Source: Ligustrum vulgare (lineage: Eukaryota; Streptophyta; Magnoliopsida; Lamiales; Oleaceae). From it: 64,000 bases of DNA. Within the stretch, counting starts at the first letter, position 1, and each line of letters begins with the position of its first letter. Below are positions 46,363 through 57,561 of this stretch, piece by piece. The notes under the pieces are model-generated. The model was not told where the DNA came from. It searched no databases and saw nothing but the letters and a program-made list of their open reading frames with translations. Location: NCBI GenBank assembly GCA_963555705.1, contig OY743170.1, positions 34,108,618-34,172,617 on the forward strand. The letters are read 5' to 3'. Made by a program: the position numbers and the translations under genes.

Positions 46363-47329
46363 TGATGAGATCCCAGTCGGGGAATCTCGTCGAACACGCG
46401 GAATAACGACAATTAAAACCTAGGAAAGATCTAGATCAGATTTGACGCGAAAAATAAACAAGAATTAAAATACTGGAAAGATAAAATTGACGATAGGACC
46501 TTGACCCAAGATTCACGACGCAAGAAATTGACGATGCGGAATCGAGATCCAAGGTTTTCGAAACACCACAAGGACTTGTCAATTTCCTTGATAAGATTCT
46601 AAATTGGAAACGCCACAAATATTCTCGCGAATAATTGATAAGTTCAACGCCACAAATATTTTCACAATATTTGATAAGTTGGATTTGTTCTCGAAGAACA
46701 CCAAAGGGACTCCTCAACCTTTCAATTGGAGAAAACTTTCTCAACTTTATTCATAAACTCAAACTTAACTTTTACAATGAATGGAAAGAAGTATAAATAA
46801 GGAAAATAACATAGCATCTAATTTTCTCAAAATAGAACTCTAATTAGACTAAAATTCTAAAATAGGAAAATAACCTAAAAACCAAAAAAGGAATAAAATA
46901 ATTAAAAATCTGGAAAATCTGGCCGTCACTCAATTACGGCCGTGAATAATTCTTTTACGGCCGTAATGGCCTTTCTGATTAAAATTGTGTCATCGATTAT
47001 AGCCGTGACGAATCTCTTACGGCCGTGAAATGCTCCTTTTACGACCGTAACTTCCAGGCTTACGGCCGTAAGTATCGTTCTGCTTAATTTCTTCATTTTC
47101 CTTCGATAATTTGTTACGGCCGTGAATATATGTATTACGGCCGTGAAGATCCTCTTTTACGACCGTAAGGTATTTTCTACTCAAATTACTTCTTTTTCTT
47201 GATTCGGCTCGATCCGTCCCTCTTCTCGGCTCGACCCCAACACGGAACTTGCTCCGTTTTGCACGTAGATCACCGTCATTCTGCCGATGTCGCGACTTCG
47301 CCCTTCGATGCCTGGTCCGGATCACATCA
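46363..47329 (-). repeat. Array LTR 4 (outer 5' LTR)
   Basis: 967 bp ending GGATCACATCA, followed by the TTTAT target duplication. Like LTR 1 it keeps the AACTTCCAGGCTTACGGC segment missing from LTRs 2 and 3. Confidence 0.92.
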
Positions 47330-47615
47330 TTTATATGATGCATAATGTGGGCCAAATGTTCTACAATTGAGTGCAGGATGTGGATATTTCGAATGGAAGA
47401 ATGCAAGCACGAAGTCTGAGTCTGAAGAAGGTGAATCTAGTGGGTCGTCGAGTAACAAAAGCGGGAGAATTGATGAAACCATTGAATTGTCTCGTATATT
47501 GAAGATGTTCACTGCCATAACCGAGGAGAACAACCTGAAGATGTTTGTTTACTCCCAAAGGGAAAATTTAGCTTGGAAGAAAAGGGGAAGGGGAAGGAGA
47601 AAATGTAATAGCTAG
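47330..47615 (+). pseudogene. MULE accessory gene, 3' part
   Basis: Resumes after the array. GCGYFEW at about 47371-47391 is the distal motif of a GRF-type zinc finger. It is followed by an acidic/serine-rich stretch (KSESEEGESSGSSSNKSG), a helical segment (IELSRILKMFTAITEENNLK) and a basic end KKRGRGRRKCNS, with stop at 47615. A stop and frameshift lie between 47345 and 47370, so the gene was already damaged or the two parts do not read through. It converges on the transposase gene. Confidence 0.55.
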
Positions 47616-48239
47616 GTTGCTTTTAGCTATGGTAGTTTTTCAAACTTTACTACATAATATAATTTTGAACCTCTTGATTGTACTAACCTCATTTGGAGGG
47701 CTACATTTCCATATTTATTTAGTCTTATGAATGATGTTTTGAATGATGCATTTCCAACCCGATGTTTTTTATTCCATTATATATTAAAATTGTAATTCTG
47801 CACAATTCTTGACAGATTTTATTGTGTTGTGTAGTATTAGGAATTGTGGATAAAGGAGAAGAAGGGAAATTTTGTCTAAGTGTTACATTTCCGATTCTCA
47901 ATTCAGTGAAGGAGAAGGAGAAGATGAAATCATGTTGTATATTTTCTTGAATTTGCTGTGCACTCTCTTCTGTAATCTTAATATTACATATAAATCAATA
48001 GCACCAATTTAATTCATAAAACCAAGATTCTTACATTTGACATATATAGACATGCGATTTGAAATAAAGTTCACTAGAGACTACAACCATTAAGAAACTA
48101 GAGATATAAAATTGTATCACAAGCATGAAATACATGGACTTTAAAATAAGAAATAAAACATAACACAACAATAACATACGGAATTCGAAATTGTTCTACA
48201 TGAGTAAATCATACCACACATTCTACATTTCAAATTGAT
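47616..48239. other. MULE interior between the two convergent genes
   Basis: AT-rich and non-coding. Presumably holds both 3' untranslated regions. Confidence 0.5.
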
Positions 48240-50633
48240 GTATAGGTATATTTCAATGATCCCTTGGTTGTGTATCTTCATTATCCTCTGTATGTGTAGG
48301 CTTTGAAAAAAATGACAACAAATGTTGGTTTGTTGGATATGGACGGACCAAGTTCATTCTGTAATTTTGCTGAGCACTATGCACATATTGAGAGATGTTC
48401 TTGTCTTTTTTTGCTTTTGAAGAAACATGTGCAGTAAACAAAGAATTAATTAGAATAGGGTTCAACGTTTCAATAAAATGAATGTGCAACATTAACATAC
48501 CTTGGATTTATTTGAAGTTGTCTCCAATGGGCTTTTCTTGCAGAGTTTTCTCGGTGTTCCTTTTGTTTTCGAGCATTTAGGATCCAATATGGTCCTATTT
48601 GACTCATTCAAATCCTCCGCACTGTGGTATAACTGTATCACCATGAACGCTGTGCATTGTACTACCATAAGATTGTAGTGATTTCGACATATTCATTTCA
48701 CTCATTTGAAGTTATAACCACTCCAATATAGCTCGAGTTCACTCTTCATCATCTGATTCCATGTCTGTAATATTTCCAAAAATACGACACATCTAATCAT
48801 ACCTAACTTGTTCGGGTGTAGTAATCCAACCATTGTAGTTGATCTTCATCTTTATATAGTGCCTATGAACATCTCTCCTCCATCTTATAAGGATATACTT
48901 ATCAGCAAGTGTTGCCACATCATTATGCCTCAACACATTGATAACATGCCTGCAAATTGTTCCCTTACTCTTGAAGAGTTGACAACTACATACAATTTCG
49001 CATCCTTCTTGTGCATAATGAATAGTAAAGATGATATTTTCCCCCTCCGTCAAAATAAATGTTTTCTATAACATCATATCTTGCTCCCATGTAACCCTTC
49101 TCAGTGTGGATAATTCGATAATACAGTAGAGAAGTTAACTCTGTCTGGAACTCCTTGAACTTAGCAGTATAGGTTGACTCGAGCTGTTTCTCCATTTGAA
49201 ATTTGGTGACACACGGTACCATCTGTGAATAAGTCTTAAAATCTACATGAAATTCCTTTTCTACCTTAGATTACAAAGCACGCTTATACTACTCCAAAAA
49301 CTGTTTAAGAGATTTTTTCAATGGACATAACCATCAAAAAATGTGTTGATGCTCTCACTACATTGTTGTAGACATCCCATACCAGAAACTATTTTCCAAA
49401 TAACATGGCACCCACCGAAAACGTTCTCAGTGTAGTCCTGCCAGCCATGCGTTATCATGCAGTGTGAACATATCAATCATGGATATCCAACCATCCTCGA
49501 ATTGCAAGGTCAACATTACAGCGGATTTCTTACTGTGGTACCCAAATTTCTTTGGTAATTTCTTCAATATATGCCACAAGTACCATCTATGCCTTGTGTT
49601 CGAGAATACCACTTGTATTGTGTTTTGCATTGCCCTATCCTGATCAGTATGATGCCTACTGGTGCCTTACCCTCCATACACTGTAGCCATGTGCTGAAAA
49701 GCCACACAAAACTCTTAGTATCCTCATTCGACAGCAACCCACATCCAAATAATATTGATTGTCCATGATGGTTCACTTCAAGAAAAGGGGCAAATGGCAT
49801 GTCATACTTGTTCGTCAACTATGTAGTGTCGAACGTAAAAACATCTTGAACTCCTTGTACGCTTCTCTACACCTATTGTCACACTAAAATACATTCCTTA
49901 ATGGACATTCGTCGTCCAAATCTACACTGAAACAAAAAAAAAAAAAATCAGGATATGTTGTTTGCATTTTTGAAAAATAAGATTGAATAGCAGTTGCATC
50001 ACCTTCACCTAGCCTTAACTGTCTAAATTTCTCAATATAGTTTATGCAGTCCTTCTCGATAAATGTCATTTGGTCGTATCCACCCGCTTCAACTGCAGTT
50101 TAGTTATAATTTTTGTGCATCGGAATTCCAGCTATATTGTTCATTTGTAGCTAGCTATATTGTTCATTTTGGATGATTGTACTCCAAACGGACTTTCGTC
50201 ACTACCCACATCCCGGTCTCATTAACCATAGCAGTTAACCTATCTTGACAACCAGTTTACATAGATGGTTGCGGCTTCAATGAATTGCTACTCGAAGTAT
50301 TTTGTCGGCTTTCTCGAGTACATGTAAATGCGGCGTATCTTATCAATCGGTTTGCACCCTTCCTCGAACTTCTTTTTTCACGGGGTATCCCACGCGATAA
50401 GCATGTCGTTTATAAAACTCAAAAACATCATTCTCATCAGTAAGATTCATCCCAACGGTTGGCACAATCTCATTGCATTCATCTCCTGTCAACTCCTCGT
50501 TCACCCCAGTACACTTTTCTCCTAAACACTCAGTGTTCTCCAATGTGTCATCATCCTCAATTATGTTACTAAGATTCAATTCCCCATCACAAGAATACAT
50601 TTTTTTACTCCTACAAAAACATTTTGAAGTCAT
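48240..50633 (-). pseudogene. FAR1/FRS-type MULE transposase, broken
   Basis: Minus-strand landmarks run in order. A FAR1 DNA-binding start (VPTVGMNLTDENDVFEFYKR near 50440) is followed by IEKDCINYIEKFRQLRLGEGD near 50030 and the transposase core TNKYDMPFAPF..VNHHGQSILFGCGLLSNEDT (49818-49730). Then come TRHRWYLWHILKKLPKKFGY near 49580 and a SWIM zinc finger CSC..CRH (about 48965-48935) in ADKYILIRWRRDVHRHY. The tail has DPKCSKTKGTPRKLCKKSP near 48560. Several frameshifts and stops make it inactive. FAR1-related factors of plants descend from such transposases. Here the gene lies inside MULE inverted repeats, so it is the transposase and not a host FRS gene. Confidence 0.88.
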
Positions 50634-51250
50634 ATTAGTGATGATAATTTAGCCATGTTACTCAAAAAACAGTTAGTGAATAAAAACATAGGCAAAGATT
50701 CAGTATCAGAGTTCGCCAGAAATACAGATAAAATAATTCTTGAACCAAATGATAACATTTCAGCAACATGAAGCATTAAGAAACCTATTATGAGGAATAA
50801 TTGAATCTTCTTCAATTTGCACAGAGCCAGAGCCGTGAACAGATTTTCCGCAGCATTAAGAAACCAAAATTCAGTACACGTTAAGAGACGGCACTTAATA
50901 GGAACAGATTTGCACAGTTATATATGAACATATTTTATTTTTTTACCAACATTAAGCTAACTAGTAATAGGAACTGAAATGTAGCAGATTTTTGTGAAAT
51001 CCAGTACAAGTTAAGAGACGTTACTTACCGGTCATCGGAACTGTTAAATCAGAAAGGAGGAAGAACAACCGACAGGAGGATGAAGGAGATGAAGAAAGGA
51101 GGAAGGATAGCTCAGATCTGAATTTCTGTGGGCCGTATGTGTATTTACAAATTATCTGGTTATTTTCAAATGTCGATTATATAGGTGCAGGAGAAATTGA
51201 ACGAGATCTCGTTTGTTAGTACGTTGTTAGTAGAAGTGTTATTATGTCTA
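50634..51250. other. MULE right end, transposase leader and inverted repeat
   Basis: No clear coding. The last ~45 bp (to about 51250) are the inverted partner of 32379 on. Confidence 0.6.
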
Positions 51251-51449
51251 GAATCGCTTACTTCAATTAGATAGAGTAATAAACAAATGAACATCAATAG
51301 GATAAGTGTCTATCTTTATTCTAGGTTCGAGACTTAATAATTTGTCAATTGAAATATGAGACAAATCTCCTGTACTTCAATAAGCACTTGTCTCGTATTG
51401 TCACTAAGCAATAAAAGGCACTTTGTCATGGCACATATCCCAACAGTAA
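51251..51449 (-). mobile_element. 5' LTR of Copia element R, outer part
   Basis: The minus strand starts at 51449 with TGTTGGGATATGTGCC, a typical Copia LTR start. 51251-51332 matches 15128-15211. The reading is cut by the MULE at 51250 and resumes at 32370. Confidence 0.7.
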
Positions 51450-51980
51450 TCGTGGCAGATTTGCTGCCTCCTGAAGACGTCATGGTTGTTAATGTCTTTA
51501 AAAAGTGTTGGAATCAATCATGATCCCACTACGTCTCTAGTATCTGCGATGTCAATGATTTGCTGGAGGTTGAGGTGGCAAATAACGTCCATGCCTTGGG
51601 AGTTAGCTTAACTGCGCAAGAGCTCCTGACTGATCTGCTGTAGCACAAGCATAATTCTTCAGTAAGACTAGCCTTGGTATAAACGTTGGAGAATGAAGCC
51701 GCGACTGTGGAGGAGGTAGCTAAGGCCATTAAGGCAGAGGCACTTGTGGCTGCTCAATCAAAAGAGGCAGAGTTTAACCTTCTGGCAAGTGGATGCCTGT
51801 AACCATCACCAGAGATTAGCTACCGAGGCATTGGAGGCAAATAAGGAAAGAATCAAGCTGGGCCTCGCTGAAGCCTAAAATGGAGCAGGCCCTCCATGAT
51901 GCTCAGGGAGCAGGCATCGTATCCGAGTTTTGACTAATTCATCGTAAAGCGGGTCCAAGTTTTGGTTTTTTTTTTTTTTT
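51450..51980 (+). pseudogene. Decayed coding-like sequence, unknown
   Basis: Broken + strand frames such as DLLEVEVANNVHALGVSLTA and TLENEAATVEEVAKAIKAEA look like an alanine/glutamate-rich coiled coil, but stops occur every 20-50 residues. This could be an old retroelement gag or a gene relic. It is bounded on the right by a T/A homopolymer at 51968-51990. Confidence 0.3.
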
Positions 51981-51989
51981 TTAAAAAAA

Positions 51990-52432
51990 AAAGCCCACTA
52001 CCTCTCAATTTGCTGCTAAAAAAAATACTCTTGAAGAGGTTTTGCGAGGATAGGTTATGCTAAAAAAGGTTGAGAATAAATTCGTTCCAGGGTTGAAGAC
52101 GGAAAGTGCAAAATTCCCATTGTCGAATTACTGAAAAAGGATGCAAAACTAAGCAAATGCAGTATATTATTCAGCAAACTTCCTGTGTATATTGAAACTA
52201 TTTGCAATTGATCAATTTCATCAAGCATCCACATTTACTAATTACACACCAAGAATAGAGCAACTTCAGCATGTACATAGTAGAAATGAATATTTCCAGA
52301 AAGATAAGATGTGGTTCTTTGGTAGGTTGAAGTACGCAAAAATTTCTTCTGTCACAAGGCAACTAACATCAATATCCTGTCCAAACTTCTTTGATCATAG
52401 AGAAACTACCGTCGAGCAAAACTAGGCATCTA
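51990..52432. other. 3' flank of the unknown gene
   Basis: AT-rich, no feature seen. Should contain the 3' untranslated region of the minus-strand gene ending at 52433. Confidence 0.4.
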
Positions 52433-55400
52433 TCAGGATCTTAGACCCCACAGACCAGAACCTTTCCGTCTTCCTCTCTTTCTTCTAGTTTTAGGAGCAG
52501 TAAGCTTTGAAATACCACGCAGTTTTGGTGATGGTTGATCATTGGTGGCCAGATCGTCTGGCAGAACTGGAGGGATGGTGCTACCTGACCCATCCTTCGG
52601 TACCAAAGGCCTTCGAATAGCTGGATTCTTAACTTCCCCGAAATTATTCCTCTCTCCCATCACCCTCTTATTATCAATGAGCACATCATCTTCAGTCTGC
52701 ACACGCCATGGGTTTATTGATATTAACTTCCAAGAAAAAAGTTACCTATGATGCATAATTGATATTGTACTAACAAATTGAGTTCTCACTAGTTTTAAGT
52801 CACTTTTAAATGCATTCTAACAGATGCTCCCAAAGGGTCATTTCAAGAACAGAACACCTAAGAAATATCATGGAAGTTCACATTGAGTATGGCAGTAAAC
52901 CTATAATTGACCTCCTGGGGAGAAGAATAAGAAAACATGATAGTAGACCATGTACCTACAGCAAGACAACTACTGATGTAGAGCAACTAAATTCAATTTA
53001 TTTTTGTACGAAGAAAAATCCCTATTCAGGCCGAAGATGTTTAGTTTGCAAAATACCTCACATGTACCAAGGGGAAGAGTTAAAGATCATGTCATCCCAA
53101 AGGATATCACACACCATAATAACTTCTACACATGTTCTTGGTGTTAAATGGAAAAAAGGGGGTATAACAAGAACAAAAGTGAGGAGGGTGAGAGATTTTT
53201 AGGATAAGAAAAGATTGTTTTTGAGGTGTATACGAAAAGCACATCTAACAATAAAAATTGTAGGATGAGTGAAAGCAAGATGGGTTTAGATAAAGAGCTT
53301 ACAGTTTTGCATGGATCTCCAAGAGACTGATCAGTGCTATCAATTACATCATGAACATCTCCAGGACTTAAACCTGAAGTTTCACGCTTAACAATATCAT
53401 CCATATTATAAGCAGACAGAAGCTGAGATGAGATATAGTTTCCTACTGGCATTCTGTCCCCATTGTTTGAAAGCGAAGCAGTATTTCGAGAACCGACCAA
53501 AGCATTTGATGGCATAAGCAAGCTCAAGTCATCTGTACAAGAATTCTTTCCTGCATTTTCTCTAATTATGTTGTCAACTCTACTCTTCATCTTGCCAACT
53601 TGTGCCTCTAAAAATCCAATCTTCCAAAGTACATGTTCCAAGGAATTATCATTGTTTCTGGACTCAAGCCATTGCAGTTCATCATTTACCAAAAAGTCAT
53701 CATCGATGTTGACTCTCTCGGTGGCTATTGCTGCAAAAAAAAAAAAAAAAAAAAATCAGTCATGTAATAGCTTAACTTATTTCTATTAAAATTTAGGTTA
53801 TAATCAAATTAATTAATGAACGCAATGCATCTCATATTGAGTATTAGCAATTTGAAGATCAGAACAAACATTACATGACAAAAGGAAAGGGTAAAAAGGT
53901 CTTCAGCTAACTAGCCAGTTAAAAGGATTCCAGCACAGAAAGATGCTGGATAAATAAACAATCTTTGCATCGGAAAAAAGTCCCATTTGCATTATTAACA
54001 TGATATTTAGATTCAGAAATAAGTTAAATCCTTTTGATGCCCTGTTGAGAAATAGAGGGATGATTTGATGTATTCATTGCATCTTTAGGAATAACTAGCT
54101 CAAACTTGCCACTTTCCGCCTCAATGAGATGGTGCTCAGATCAATTAGAACAAAATTCAGGGGACAAAAACTTTTACTTTATATTTGAATCGGGTGGAAT
54201 ACATGCAGTATCTATCTCCAGCTTGGGTTTTCTACTACACTTTCGAGGGTTGAGGGAAGCTAGGAAGTACTTACACCTATGTTGCTCGGACTTGAGAACG
54301 GGCTGTCCAATACGGGTACATACTTAGAAGTCTAGTCATTTTCTTCTAAAGTCTAAGATATTGAGATACGGTTAAAGGACACAAAATTTTGACACGAGTG
54401 CATGGATATGCCTTATAAACTTCAAATTACTTTAAAAATTTATATCTTCGTAACTATAGATGCATTCTTGGAGATATAAAGGATCATCTTTTAATTTAAA
54501 TAATATAAAGTATCTTCTTTTGGTTTACAGGATCTGTGAAAGATCTCATACCCTTATCGCATACCTTACGAAAAGGGTACTTCTTAATAAATAAATAGTC
54601 CGAGCAACATAGATTGAACGTCAGTGTCCGAAAAGTTGCCAATACGCATCACACAATCCATGTGGTGTGATCCAATTTTTCCATCGTTTTGTTTTTGCAG
54701 TTGGACTTCACCAACAAGTCAAGAACATATCACTAACATGGCAAGTGTATTTAAAAAATAAATAAATAAAAATAAAAATAAATTAGACTGAGAAACGAAC
54801 CTAGAGCTTCATCTTTGTTAATTGGGCACACAACACTGGGTGCCTTAGGAAGATGAGACGGCAAAGGGTTATAGACAGCTGTGCCGTTGTCAGTTGCCAA
54901 TTATCAAATGGCATTGTGAGTGGAATGAAAATGATTTTTGATGGTGGTGAAAAGGAGGGTGTTAAAAGTTGAAACTGTAATTAAACTTTTGTTCTACAAG
55001 TAAAGGTGGTGGTTTCTTTCTCTGAAAACCAGGAAAGGCACAATATAAAAGGCGTGGTCAATTTTGGGTACAAAATTGAGTTAGAAACCCTAACAAAAAT
55101 GAGGGCTTTTTCTTTCAGCAATTAAAGGTTTGTTTCTTTTACTCCCAAACCAAACTCATTTTCTAAAAACAACAATTTTAGTTATAAGAAGCATGTCAAT
55201 TTTGGGCCAAAATCTTAACAATTAAAAAATTACGATTCAGCCCCTACTAACATAAATTTACATTTAACAAGCACTAGATGCATCTTTACACTATAAATAT
55301 TGAAAAAAATAAAATAAAAAACATATAAGCTTATATTAATTGACATGCTTGTGTTTGTCTGCATCAATGTCACATGCTTCCTGGGGAGGAAGGAATGTCC

Positions 55401-57196
55401 CTCACTGGAAAATCACACTGCAAGCTTATGGTGACTGTTACTTCAGAAAAATCTTCTTATGGAAAATAAGAGAGAGAGAGAGAGAGAATTGATCTGTATT
55501 CATATCACCAAAAATAATTTCTACACTACAGCATTACAGGTTCTCAGCATAACGTTTAGCAACAGCCAATTTCCTAACCTGGATTTCTCGGCTCATCATC
55601 CATGACAGCAACCTCAGCAAAGGACTTCCTATTCTCTGTAAAATGACATGTGCCAAAATCTTGACATAAAGCAATATGAGATTCTAAAGTTGTATGTTAT
55701 GGCGATTGAGAAGAAATACATACCATGGTAAGAAAAGAGGTTATGACGTGACATATACGCTGCTACATCTGTTGTTGCTTCAGTTTTTCTCCTTTTCTTC
55801 CGCCTGATTACCTTACATCTTGCATTGTTACAGGGGAAAGGGATTGATCTTGCACCATCTTCCATTGTCAAGTCCTCATATTTATGCTCTTTTTGTTGAG
55901 TGTATGCTGCAAGTTCTCTGCCATATTCTTGTGCTTGAGACTGGAACTTCTTGATTTGCAATTCAGCCCATTTACAACGCCACATAAGAGGTTGGATAAA
56001 CGACCTCCAATGAGTGTTCAATTTTTTCTTCCTATAGATAAAAAAAGTGCATAAAATAAATGAGGGATCCAATGAATAACTATGATGCATCGACACGGAC
56101 ACGTGAATGGGACACGTCGACCTGCAACTTTTCAAAAAAATACCAACACGACACAAAAGTTTGTCGACACATTAATTAAAATTTTTAAAATTCATTTATA
56201 TAGTATAAATTTAGTTTTATACCTATTATTAATTTTTCTTGTTGAAATCTTTTAACTACGAGTCCCCATTTATTCTTTAATAATAATTTTGAGTTAAGAA
56301 ATATATGATTTTTCTTATAATGATATAAGAATGACTATAGTAGAGTGTCGTATCCGACACGAGTCAGGCACAGTACCCTAGTTGGAGTGTCCGTGCTACA
56401 GATGTGAATAGGATATAATGAATAAGCACTGGGTAAAAAGATGGAAGGAAATTTTGGATTACATAATTAAATTCAAGATTGTTCCCTTATTTATGTGCTA
56501 GTGCTTTGAACAAGGGGGAAATGGTTAGTTCAGGCATTAGCTTGCACTCATGTTGGAGATGAATAACAGGAAAGGATCCGAGTACATCTCCAGTTAAAAT
56601 CATCACAGCAGTAAAGGAATGCATTATTAATTCTTTTTCTTTTTGTACTTGGGTTGTCTGCCAACCTATAGCTGCCTTTTCTTTAACTCCTTAAAAATTG
56701 CATTGAATGGTATCATAATTTAGCCTCCGAGTTTCAAGTGATACATCAACAAACCTACTAGAAAGGACTTTTAAGAAATATAATTGCACAGAAAAGAGTA
56801 CCTCATCCTAAATAATTCTCCAAATCCATCAAAGTCCAGTGCCGATGTACATTGACCATGAAAATGTGACGCAACTTCAGAATTGCCATTCTCGACTCCA
56901 GAATCAATGTCATCAAAAGAACTTGAGTTTTCAGTTGTATCCTGGTACTCAACTTCAGAGATTCCATTGCCACCGGAATTTGTAAATTCCGTTACATTGA
57001 CTTCAACCTCAGCAATTTTATGAACTTCCTCAGTTTGCTCAACCAAGGGAGCATCTATTTTCAAAATATCCTCGTGGTTGATTGTGTACTTCAAAAGCTC
57101 ATCTTCAAGTTCTTTAGCAAAATTTACACTAGCCTCATTAGCCGCAGCCTCCATATTTGTTTCTGATCTTTTCTCAAGATCTCTTTCTGGACCCAT
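52433..57196 (-). CDS. Conserved plant protein of unknown function, six exons
   Basis: Minus-strand exons are 57196-56802, 56031-55724, 55635-55579, 54878-54801, 53730-53303 and 52696-52433. All are GT-AG and in phase, giving 509 aa. The N-terminus is acidic (about 1-130). A basic aromatic block WRCKWAELQIKKFQSQA follows at 149-165. Next come a lysine/arginine cluster RRKKRRK (208-214), an invariant-looking TTDVAAYMSRHNLFSYHG (218-235), and a coiled-coil-like LEHVLWKIGFLEAQVGKMKS (310-329). The C-terminus is basic (KTRRKRGRRKGSG). I recognise this layout from uncharacterised plant proteins, probably nuclear given the basic clusters, but know no assigned role. The exon 4 acceptor (CACAG at 54879-54883) lacks a pyrimidine tract and is the least sure junction. 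Confidence 0.82.
54277..54612. mobile_element. MITE in the intron between exons 4 and 5
   Basis: Perfect 16-bp inverted ends, CTATGTTGCTCGGACT and AGTCCGAGCAACATAG, enclose 304 bp without coding. No matching target duplication was found. Confidence 0.82.
56081..56401. mobile_element. MITE-like element in intron 1 of the unknown gene
   Basis: The left end TATGATGCATCGACACGGAC and the right end GTGTCCGTGCTACAGATG are imperfect inverted repeats. The interior is AT-rich and has a second inverted pair (GACACGTCGAC and GTCGTATCCGACAC). Confidence 0.55.
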
Positions 57197-57380
57197 TGTG
57201 CTGTATAATTCCCAAAATCAATTTTAGTAACATCAAACAAGCGTATGCAGATAACCTTCAATAAATTCAAACCAATAGATCATTGGTCAGCAAAAATTGT
57301 TTAATATTTACAATACTAGGACATCACTATCAACACATAGTAGTAATAAAGCATGTCTGCGACTACTTAAATTATAGAGT

Positions 57381-57561
57381 AATTCTACACAAACATTTTT
57401 TTTTTTTTTTTTACATTTTTGGGTGACATGCTGAGGTGTCACGGCATTGGTTGGTGCCAAGGTGGGCCACATGGCCCACCTCGACATCAACCAATGACAA
57501 GATGACACATCGAACATATAACTTAAACATGTCAAAAAAAAAAAAATGTCCGCTTAGAATT
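57381..57561. mobile_element. Fold-back MITE in the promoter of the unknown gene
   Basis: The centre is a near-perfect hairpin: GGTGGGCC, loop ACAT, GGCCCACC at 57461-57480. It extends outwards through ATTGGTTG/CAACCAAT and a T-run/A-run pair to imperfect ends AATTCTA../..TAGAATT. It lies about 185 bp upstream of the start codon at 57196, so it overlaps the expected promoter or leader. Confidence 0.75.

Larger units (their letters stand above)
33237..47329 (-). mobile_element. Tandem array of a gag-protease LTR retroelement (4 LTRs, 3 interiors)
   Basis: The structure is LTR-interior-LTR-interior-LTR-interior-LTR with a period of 2664-2670 bp, all on the - strand. LTRs lie at 33237, 41029, 43693 and 46363. 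A 5-bp duplication TTTAT flanks the whole array (33232-33236 and 47330-47334), so it sits at one insertion site. Interiors are about 1720 bp and code only for a short gag-like protein with protease. The first interior holds a 5.1-kb insertion (34320-39440). Confidence 0.93.
32371..51250. mobile_element. FAR1-type MULE with two convergent genes, hugely expanded
   Basis: Inverted ends are CTAGACATACGAACACTTCT (32379 on) and, at the right, the complement of CTAGACATAATAACACTTCT (to about 51250). Similarity extends some 45 bp inwards. It splits the LTR of Copia R. Inside are a zinc-finger gene (+) and a FAR1-like transposase (-). No clean target duplication survives, so the outermost bases are uncertain by about 10 bp. 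Without the 14.1-kb retroelement insertion it would be about 4.8 kb. Confidence 0.82.

Noticed and set aside
48240..50633. Host FAR1-related transcription factor gene
   Set aside because: It is broken by frameshifts and lies between MULE inverted repeats, so it is the element's transposase.
52810..53202. 130-residue open frame on the + strand
   Set aside because: Lies within the last intron of the minus-strand gene and has no recognisable domain.
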